From assembly GCA_016195145.1 (NCBI GenBank), contig JACQAF010000177.1:1-5538 (forward strand): a stretch of 5,538 nt of DNA. Reading direction: 5' to 3'. Of the stretch, positions 1-4,644 are shown piece after piece. The DNA is from Rhodospirillales bacterium. Its GTDB lineage: Bacteria > Pseudomonadota > Alphaproteobacteria > CACIAM-22H2. How positions within the stretch are numbered: position 1 is the first letter of the stretch; every line of letters begins with the position of its first letter. A program made the position numbers and the translations under genes. The notes beneath the pieces are model-generated. The model had not been told where the DNA came from. It made no database searches and saw nothing but the letters and a program-made list of their open reading frames with translations.

Positions 1-600
1 CCCCGCATCGGCCAGAACCCATCCGGCCCCCGGCAGCTTCTTGATCTTGCCGGGAAAGCGGAAGCGGCCGGCGGCCGGCTCGACGGAAGCAAGCGGCAAG
101 GGCGAGGGGCGGATGAGGTCATGCCGGCCGAATTCGCCGACCGCCTCGCGCACCGCCTCAAGCAGCTGCGCCGGATCGGGTTCGCCGGAATGGCTGCCCA
201 TCACATAGCCGTCGGGCCCGACGAACATCAGCGTCGGCCAGGCGCGCACGGCGTAACTGCGCCAGATGCGGAACTCGGGGTCGTGAACGATCGGATGCAC
301 GATGCCGTACCGCGCAATGGCGGCGGCGACGTTATCGGGCGATTTTTCGGCGGCAAATTTCGGCGAATGGACGCCGATCACCGCCACGGTCTCGGGGAAC
401 GCTTCCTCGACCCGCCGCAACGAAGGCAGGATGTGCATGCAGTTGATGCAGCAGAAGGTCCAGAAATCGAGGATGACGAGTTTGCCGCGCAGCGCGGCGA
501 GCGACAGGGGACCCGGCGTGTTGAACCAGACGAGGCCGGGCAGGTCGATTTCGGGCGCGCGCACCCGGCCGCGCGTCTGGCGGAGGTCTCCAGGTGTCAT
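1..600 (-). CDS. Thioredoxin-like/NHL-repeat protein, NHLRC2-type (N-terminal 200 residues, cut by left edge)
   Basis: Reading leftward from ATG at 600-598, the frame stays open for 200 codons to the window edge, so the C-terminus is missing. Residues about 15-155 form a redoxin fold: WFNTPGPLSL near 25-34, then the strand LVILDFW (41-47), the active-site region FCCINCMH (49-56; Cys51-x-x-Cys54 preceded by Cys50), IGVHSPKF (75-82), and the WPT cis-proline loop (121-123). From about residue 180, FRFPGKI and then WVLADAG look like the first blade of an NHL beta-propeller. This order and the CCINC motif are those of human NHLRC2 and its bacterial relatives, recalled from memory. The role in bacteria is not firmly known; a cytoplasmic thiol-redox or scaffold function is an inference. 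No signal peptide or membrane segment is visible. A weak AAGG lies 9 nt upstream of the ATG (610-613); an in-frame TTG at 627 is a less likely start. The gene follows the dehydrogenase after 43 nt on the same strand, suggesting co-transcription. Confidence 0.88.
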   Translation of the reverse strand, partial: MTPGDLRQTRGRVRAPEIDLPGLVWFNTPGPLSLAALRGKLVILDFWTFCCINCMHILPSLRRVEEAFPETVAVIGVHSPKFAAEKSPDNVAAAIARYGIVHPIVHDPEFRIWRSYAVRAWPTLMFVGPDGYVMGSHSGEPDPAQLLEAVREAVGEFGRHDLIRPSPLPLASVEPAAGRFRFPGKIKKLPGAGWVLADAG

Positions 601-643
601 CGGCGCGCGCCTTGGCGATGATCGCAATGGGAGAAAATCGCGG

Positions 644-1426
644 TCATTCCATATGCCAACCATGCGAGACGATGAGCGACTGCCCGGTGATCGCGTTCGA
701 ACCGAAACCAGCGAAGAACACCGCCGCTTCGGCAACGTCGGCCAGCGTCGTGAATTCACCGTCCACCGTGTCCTTGAGCATGATCTTTTTGATCACGTCC
801 TCTTCGGAAATACCAAGGGCCTTCGCCTGTTCGGGGATCTGTTTGTCGACCAGCGGCGTGCGTACGAAGCCGGGGCAGATGACGTTGGCGCGTACGCCGT
901 ATGGCGCGCCCTCCTTGGCCACCGAACGGCATAGGCCGAGCAGGCCGTGCTTTGCCGTGACATAGGGGGCCTTGAGTGGCGAGGCGAGCTTGGAATGGAC
1001 CGAACCCATGTAGATCACACTGCCGCCGCGCTTGCTTTTGTACATGTGGCGCAGAGCAGCGCGGGTGGTCAGGAACGCGCCGTCGAGATGGATGGCGAGC
1101 ATTTTCTTCCAGTCGGCGAACGGAAACTCGACCAGCGGGTGGACGATCTGGATGCCGGCGTTGCTGACCAGGATATCGACGCCGCCGAGCGCCGCGGCGA
1201 CCTTGTCGATGCCGTTATCGACCTGGGCTTCGTCGGTCACGTCCATGGCGACGCCGACGGCCGTTCCACCCAGTTTCTTGATCTCGGCGGCGACCGTGTC
1301 GGCGCCGGCCTGGTTGAGATCGGCGATCGCCACCTTGGCGCCTTCGCGGGCATAGGCGAGGGCGATTTCCCGCCCGATGCCGCTGGCGGCGCCGGTGACC
1401 ACGGCGGTTTTGTTCCTGAGGCGCAT
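644..1426 (-). CDS. bdhA: 3-hydroxybutyrate dehydrogenase (classical SDR, NAD-dependent)
   Basis: Predicted to interconvert (R)-3-hydroxybutyrate and acetoacetate with NAD(H) in the cytosol, linking polyhydroxybutyrate or ketone-body use to central metabolism (EC 1.1.1.30). The 260-residue product is a complete classical SDR. Numbered from the chosen ATG, it has the TGAASGIG cofactor loop (11-18), an acidic residue after the second strand (Asp36, favouring NAD), the DV pair (62-63), NAG (89-91), and catalytic Ser142, Tyr155 and Lys159. The residues I recall as binding substrate in Pseudomonas fragi 3-hydroxybutyrate dehydrogenase (Gln94, His144, Lys152, Gln196) are matched by Gln93, His144, Lys152 and Gln196, which separates it from generic SDRs. 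The usual catalytic Asn near 114 is His113 here. The start is ATG 1426-1424 because GGAG lies 8 nt upstream; an in-frame GTG five codons earlier (1441) overlaps that site. It is transcribed divergently from the ABC operon. The exact substrate is inferred. Confidence 0.9.
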   Translation of the reverse strand: MRLRNKTAVVTGAASGIGREIALAYAREGAKVAIADLNQAGADTVAAEIKKLGGTAVGVAMDVTDEAQVDNGIDKVAAALGGVDILVSNAGIQIVHPLVEFPFADWKKMLAIHLDGAFLTTRAALRHMYKSKRGGSVIYMGSVHSKLASPLKAPYVTAKHGLLGLCRSVAKEGAPYGVRANVICPGFVRTPLVDKQIPEQAKALGISEEDVIKKIMLKDTVDGEFTTLADVAEAAVFFAGFGSNAITGQSLIVSHGWHME

Positions 1427-1434
1427 GCTCGGTT

Positions 1435-1438
1435 CTCC
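1435..1438 (-). promoter_or_regulatory. Ribosome binding site of the dehydrogenase, decides its start
   Basis: On the minus strand, GGAG at 1438-1435 lies 8 nt before ATG 1426. The longer reading from GTG at 1441-1439 would place the Shine-Dalgarno sequence inside the gene, and nothing comparable precedes the GTG, so the shorter 260-residue product is preferred. Confidence 0.75.
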
Positions 1439-1458
1439 CACATCTTGAAGATAGCCCT

Positions 1459-1486
1459 GGGCCCGACCAAGACTAGGCTCGGGCCC
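1459..1486. promoter_or_regulatory. Perfect 8-bp inverted repeat, possible operator or leader hairpin of the dehydrogenase
   Basis: GGGCCCGA (1459-1466) and TCGGGCCC (1479-1486) are exact reverse complements separated by 12 nt. Each arm also holds a self-complementary GGGCCC, and the two copies are 22 bp apart, about two helical turns. The dyad lies just downstream of the candidate dehydrogenase -10 box and about 20 nt upstream of its Shine-Dalgarno site. It could therefore be an operator for a dimeric repressor or a hairpin at the 5' end of the mRNA. It lacks the T-run of a terminator in either direction. The repeat is seen directly; the function is inferred. Confidence 0.4.
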
Positions 1487-1498
1487 GGCCGCGCCTGT

Positions 1499-1528
1499 AT
1501 CTTACACCCCGGCATCTGGCGACGCCAA
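1499..1528 (-). promoter_or_regulatory. Candidate sigma70-type promoter for the dehydrogenase and NHLRC2-like gene
   Basis: On the minus strand, TTGGCG (1528-1523) and TAAGAT (1504-1499) are separated by 18 nt. The TTG of the -35 box and four of six -10 positions match consensus. The predicted transcript would start around 1490-1493, giving a leader of roughly 65 nt that carries the 1459-1486 dyad. This is pattern matching only. Confidence 0.35.
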
Positions 1529-1572
1529 AAAGGCGCGGAGTCGTGCAATGCGGGCGCAAATTCAGACTTCCC

Positions 1573-1602
1573 TTCGTCATCGATGCCGGATAGGCATATA
1601 CG
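1573..1602 (+). promoter_or_regulatory. Weak candidate promoter for the ABC operon
   Basis: TTCGTC (1573-1578) and TATACG (1597-1602) are 18 nt apart. The -10 matches four of six consensus positions and the -35 is poor. An ATGCC-N5-GGCAT dyad (1583-1597) fills most of the spacer and touches the -10, where a regulator could act. The leader to ATG 1664 would be about 55 nt. This is a weak, inferred call. Confidence 0.22.
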
Positions 1603-1605
1603 ATA

Positions 1606-1637
1606 GGAGTCCGGCTCCACGGGCGGCTCCCGACTCC
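1606..1637 (+). promoter_or_regulatory. Possible leader hairpin of the ABC operon
   Basis: GGAGTC (1606-1611) pairs with GACTCC (1632-1637). After a C-C mismatch, GG (1613-1614) can pair with CC (1629-1630). The structure ends 12 nt before the Shine-Dalgarno site of the first permease and has no T-run, so it is not a terminator. A 6-bp stem of this spacing is expected about once by chance in a region of this size, so the evidence is weak. Confidence 0.2.
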
Positions 1638-1663
1638 CGTCATGGGGATGGAAGAACGGACCG

Positions 1664-2656
1664 ATGATTGCGTTCATCATACAGCGGCTGCTGCAGTCGA
1701 TCCTCGTCATGGTCGCAGTCGCATTCGTGGCGTTTTCGCTGTTCGCTTATGTCGGCGATCCGGTGGCGATCATGCTCGGCGTCGACTTCAACGAAACCGA
1801 CAAGGCGCGGATGATCGCCGAGCTCGGCCTCGACCGGCCGTTCTACGTTCAGTTCGCCAATTTCGTCGGCAACGCTATCCAGGGCAATTTCGGCCTCTCG
1901 TACCGGCTCGCCCGTCCGGTCGACCAACTGATTTTCGAACGCCTGCCGGCGACCCTGGAATTGAGCTTCCTCGCGGCGATCCTTGCGCTGATTGTCGGCG
2001 TACCGATGGGAGTTTACACGGGGCTCAAGCGGGATTCGTGGCTAAGCCGGATATTCCTCACCGTATCGCTGATCGGGGTGTCGCTGCCGACCTTCCTCAT
2101 CGGCATCTTGCTGATCCTGGTGTTCTCCGTGATGCTGAACTGGCTACCGTCGTTCGGGCGCGGCCAGGTCGTGCCGATCGGCTGGTGGACGACCGGTCTC
2201 CTCACCATAAGCGGGCTCAAGGCGCTGATCCTGCCGTCGATTACCCTCGGCCTGTTCCAGATGACCCTGATCATGCGCCTTGTCCGCTCCGAGATGCTCG
2301 AGGTGCTGCGCACCGACTACATCAAGTTCGCGCGCGCCCGGGGCCTGACCAATCGCGCGGTCAATTTCGGCCACGCGCTGAAGAACACACTGGTGCCGGT
2401 GATCACCATCACCGGCCTGCAGCTCGGCGCGATCATCGCCTTCGCCATCAGCACCGAGACGGTGTTCCAATGGCCGGGCATGGGACAGCTGTTCATCCAG
2501 TCGGTGACCTTCGCTGATGTGCCAGTGATGGCGGCGTATTTGTGCCTGATGGCGTTTTTTTTCGTGGTCATCAATCTGATCGTCGATCTGCTCTATTATG
2601 CGGTCGATCCGCGGCTGCGGGTCGATCGGGGCGTCGCCGGCGGGCACGCGGGATAG
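1664..2656 (+). CDS. ABC transporter permease, DppB/OppB family
   Basis: Inner-membrane channel subunit of a peptide/nickel-type ABC importer, 330 residues, a normal family length. Hydrophobic segments lie at about 10-30, 98-120, 131-157, 186-206, 245-265 and 289-312, giving the six-helix plan of this family. The cytoplasmic coupling (EAA-type) loop runs from about 208 to 245: SEMLEVLRTDYIKFARARGL and then HALKNTLVPV. ETVFQWPGMGQL (265-276) and the C-terminal YAVDPRLR (312-319) are strong DppB/OppB signatures. The start is ATG 1664, preceded by GGAAGA (1650-1655) at 8 nt, with no closer in-frame start. It is the first gene of the operon, 4 nt ahead of the second permease. These families carry di- and oligopeptides, glutathione, nickel or opines, and the permease alone does not tell which. 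A T8 run at 2555-2562 lies inside the last helix. Confidence 0.95.
   Translation: MIAFIIQRLLQSILVMVAVAFVAFSLFAYVGDPVAIMLGVDFNETDKARMIAELGLDRPFYVQFANFVGNAIQGNFGLSYRLARPVDQLIFERLPATLELSFLAAILALIVGVPMGVYTGLKRDSWLSRIFLTVSLIGVSLPTFLIGILLILVFSVMLNWLPSFGRGQVVPIGWWTTGLLTISGLKALILPSITLGLFQMTLIMRLVRSEMLEVLRTDYIKFARARGLTNRAVNFGHALKNTLVPVITITGLQLGAIIAFAISTETVFQWPGMGQLFIQSVTFADVPVMAAYLCLMAFFFVVINLIVDLLYYAVDPRLRVDRGVAGGHAG
2650..2653 (+). promoter_or_regulatory. Ribosome binding site of the second permease, decides a GTG start
   Basis: GGGA (2650-2653) overlaps the end of the first permease gene and lies 7 nt before GTG 2661. An in-frame ATG at 2598 would overlap the first permease by 59 nt and add 21 low-complexity residues rich in Arg and Gly that are untypical of the family, so GTG is preferred. 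Confidence 0.6.
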
Positions 2657-2660
2657 GGCG

Positions 2661-3611
2661 GTGGCGACCAGCGTACGGAAGGACGGGGCTGAAAAGCGGC
2701 GCAGCGTTCTGGCGCGCGCGTTCGACAGCGACGTTTTTTATAGCTTCCGCCGCTCGCCGGTGGCGGTGGCGGCGGCCGTCGTCACCTTGGCCAGCTTCGT
2801 TGGCGCGATCTTTGCGCCGTGGATCGCGCCGCATAATCCGTTCGACCTGCGCACGCTGAACCTCATGGAAGCCTCTACGCCGCCGGTATGGATCGACGGC
2901 GGCACGTGGAAATTTATCCTCGGCGCCGACGATCAGGGTCGCGACGTGCTGTCGGCGATTCTCTATGGCGCGCGCATCTCGCTGTTCGTCGGTTTCTGCT
3001 CGGTTCTGTTCGCCATGGTTCTCGGAGTCGGCCTCGGCCTGATCAGCGGCTATGTCGGCGGCGTGGTCGATGCGGCGATCATGCGCGTCGCCGACGTCCA
3101 ACTGAGCTTTCCCGCCATCCTCATCGCGCTTTTGGTCGACGGGGTCGCCCGCGTCGCCCTGCCGCGCGAAATCCATGACGACATCGCCATCTACGTTCTC
3201 GTGCTGGCGATCGGGGTTTCGAACTGGGTGCAATATGCGCGCACCGTGCGCGGCTCGACCCTGGTCGAGCGACGCAAGGAATATGTGCAGGCGGCGCAGG
3301 TGATCGGCCTGCACCCGGCGGCGATCATGGCCCGTCACGTGTTGCCCAATGTCATGGGGCCGGTACTGGTTATCGGCACCATAAACCTCGCTATCGCCAT
3401 CGTCACCGAGGCGACGCTGTCGTTCCTCGGCGTCGGCGTGCCGTCGACCCAGCCCTCGCTCGGGACGTTGATCCGCACCGGCAACAACTATCTGTTTTCC
3501 GGCGAATGGTGGATCACCATCTTTCCGGGAGCCGCCTTGGTGATCATGGTTCTTTCGGTCAATCTGCTCGGCGACTGGCTGCGCGATGCCCTCAATCCCA
3601 AACTCCGCTGA
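2661..3611 (+). CDS. ABC transporter permease, DppC/OppC family
   Basis: Second channel subunit, pairing with the DppB-like protein in the inner membrane; 316 residues from GTG 2661. A basic cytoplasmic N-terminus is followed by the first helix (about 33-55) and an extracytoplasmic stretch. Then comes FILGADDQGRDVLSAILYGA (86-105), the family's D-x-x-GRDVLSR-type motif. Further helices lie at about 106-132, 150-165, 177-192, 233-258 and 285-303. RVADVQLSFPAILIAL (142-157) and the coupling loop from about 194 to 235 (RTVRGSTLVERRKEYVQAAQ and then HVLPNVMGPV) are typical, as is the C-terminal LGDWLRDALNPKLR (303-316). Between two helices, about residues 160-175 (GVARVALPREIHDD region) form a polar insertion longer than in Escherichia coli DppC; as I recall, it occurs in related transporters of rhizobia and Burkholderia. 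It starts 4 nt after the first permease stop. The substrate is unknown. Confidence 0.93.
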   Translation: MATSVRKDGAEKRRSVLARAFDSDVFYSFRRSPVAVAAAVVTLASFVGAIFAPWIAPHNPFDLRTLNLMEASTPPVWIDGGTWKFILGADDQGRDVLSAILYGARISLFVGFCSVLFAMVLGVGLGLISGYVGGVVDAAIMRVADVQLSFPAILIALLVDGVARVALPREIHDDIAIYVLVLAIGVSNWVQYARTVRGSTLVERRKEYVQAAQVIGLHPAAIMARHVLPNVMGPVLVIGTINLAIAIVTEATLSFLGVGVPSTQPSLGTLIRTGNNYLFSGEWWITIFPGAALVIMVLSVNLLGDWLRDALNPKLR

Positions 3612-3624
3612 CGCCGGCGCCGCG

Positions 3625-4644
3625 ATGGCCCCGCCGCGCGCCAACCGGCCGCTGCTCGAAGTGCGCGACCTGCGGGTCGAGTTCCCGACCCGGCGCGGCA
3701 CGCTGGTGGCGGTCGACGGCGTGTCGTTCCACATCGATCCCGGCGAGGTGCTGGGCGTGGTCGGCGAGTCGGGGGCCGGCAAATCCCTGACCGGCACGGC
3801 GATCATCGGCCTGCTTGAGCCGCCGGGGCGCATCGCCGCCGGGGAAATCCTTCTCGAGGGGCGGCGCATCGACAATCTGCCGTACGAGGCGATGCGCCGT
3901 ATCCGTGGGCGCGAGATCGGCGCGGTGTTCCAGGATCCGCTGACCTCGCTCAATCCACTCTACACGATCGGGCGGCAATTGATCGAAACCGTCTCCACCC
4001 ATCTCGATCTTTCACCCGCCGAAGCCCGCGAGCGGGCGATCCGGCTTCTCCAAGAGGTCGGCATCCCGGGGGCCGAACACCGCATCGACCATTACCCGCA
4101 CCAGTTTTCCGGCGGCATGCGCCAGCGGGTGGTGATCGCGCTGGCGCTGTGCGCCAATCCGCGATTGATCGTCGCCGATGAGCCGACGACGGCGCTCGAT
4201 GTGTCGATCCAGGCGCAGATCATCTCGCTGCTCAAACGCCTGTGCCGCGAACATGGCGCGGCGGTCATGCTGGTCACCCACGACATGGGCGTGATCGCCG
4301 AAACCGCCGATCGGGTTGCGGTCATGTATGCCGGGCGCATCGTCGAGATCGGGCCGGTGGGCGACGTGATCCGCGAGGCGCGCCACCCTTATACCGCCGG
4401 CCTGATGGGATCGATTCCCAAGATCGGCCGTCACGAGGAGCGCCTCGCGCAGATCGACGGCGCGATGCCGCGCCTTAACGAGATTCCCCGGGGTTGCGCC
4501 TTCAATCCGCGTTGCCCGCAGGCGTTCGAACGCTGCCGGCAGGAGCGTCCGCGGCCGGTCGCCGCCGGCCGCAGCATTGTCGCCTGCTGGCTTTATGATG
4601 GAGCTGCGCCGACGCGTGCGACGACGGAGATGGCGAATGAGTGA
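3625..4644 (+). CDS. ABC transporter ATP-binding protein, DppD/OppD family
   Basis: One of two ATPases energising the importer from the cytoplasmic face. The 339-residue product, numbered from ATG 3625, has Walker A GESGAGKS (47-54), Q-loop Gln103, the signature SGGMRQR (162-168), Walker B LIVADE (181-186) with catalytic Glu186, D-loop ALD (190-192) and switch His219, so it appears catalytically complete. The C-terminal oligopeptide/dipeptide extension carries RHPYTAGL (253-260) and four cysteines, Cys291, Cys297, Cys304 and Cys321 (C-x5-C-x6-C-x16-C). As I recall, this resembles the cluster that binds [4Fe-4S] in OppD/DppD structures. The start is uncertain: ATG 3625 (13 nt after the permease stop) leaves the usual short N-terminus before LLEVRDLRVEF. 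ATG 3586 would overlap the permease by 26 nt and add 13 residues. Neither has a clear Shine-Dalgarno site, so coupling to the upstream gene is likely. Confidence 0.93.
   Translation: MAPPRANRPLLEVRDLRVEFPTRRGTLVAVDGVSFHIDPGEVLGVVGESGAGKSLTGTAIIGLLEPPGRIAAGEILLEGRRIDNLPYEAMRRIRGREIGAVFQDPLTSLNPLYTIGRQLIETVSTHLDLSPAEARERAIRLLQEVGIPGAEHRIDHYPHQFSGGMRQRVVIALALCANPRLIVADEPTTALDVSIQAQIISLLKRLCREHGAAVMLVTHDMGVIAETADRVAVMYAGRIVEIGPVGDVIREARHPYTAGLMGSIPKIGRHEERLAQIDGAMPRLNEIPRGCAFNPRCPQAFERCRQERPRPVAAGRSIVACWLYDGAAPTRATTEMANE
4626..4630 (+). promoter_or_regulatory. Ribosome binding site of the second ATPase, inside the first ATPase gene
   Basis: GGAGA lies 6 nt before ATG 4637. That ATG sits in ATGAGTGA, where the second ATPase begins before the first ends, an arrangement typical of translational coupling. 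Confidence 0.65.

Larger units (their letters stand above)
1427..1663. other. Divergent intergenic region between dehydrogenase and ABC operon
   Basis: This 237-bp stretch separates the two divergent transcription units and must contain both of their promoters unless one reads in from further away. I see no convincing coding sequence, tRNA or Rho-independent terminator in it (no GC stem followed by a T-run). It is relatively rich in short dyads: a perfect 8-bp one at 1459-1486, ATGCC-N5-GGCAT at 1583-1597, and GGAGTC with GACTCC at 1606-1637. A regulator acting on one or both sides is plausible but not shown. No regulator gene lies in the window. Confidence 0.7.

Noticed and set aside
121..934. 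Plus-strand open frames over the NHLRC2-like and dehydrogenase genes.
   Set aside because: They lie antisense to two well-supported minus-strand genes, and their translations carry no domain signature.
1523..1536. CGCC-AAAAA-GGCG small hairpin as a terminator.
   Set aside because: The stem is only 4 bp, the A-run is in the loop, and there is no T-run following the stem on either strand. It overlaps the candidate -35 box instead.
1427..1663. tRNA, small RNA, CRISPR repeat or mobile element in the intergenic gap.
   Set aside because: No cloverleaf, no spaced direct repeats and no terminal inverted repeats with target duplications could be found by eye.
1642..2517. 291-codon plus-strand frame overlapping the first permease.
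   Set aside because: It is frame-shifted relative to the DppB-like gene, has Arg/Pro/Asp-rich low-complexity composition, and shows no family motif.
2598..2660. Upstream ATG start for the DppC-like permease.
   Set aside because: It would add 21 unusual residues and overlap the first permease by 59 nt; GTG 2661 has a better placed Shine-Dalgarno site and gives a typical family length.
2571..3953. Very long open frame (460 codons) on the minus strand opposite the permeases and first ATPase.
   Set aside because: Its translation is rich in Arg, Asp, His and Gly with no recognisable domain, and it lies antisense to clear DppB, DppC and DppD coding. GC-rich coding DNA often leaves such a shadow frame open.
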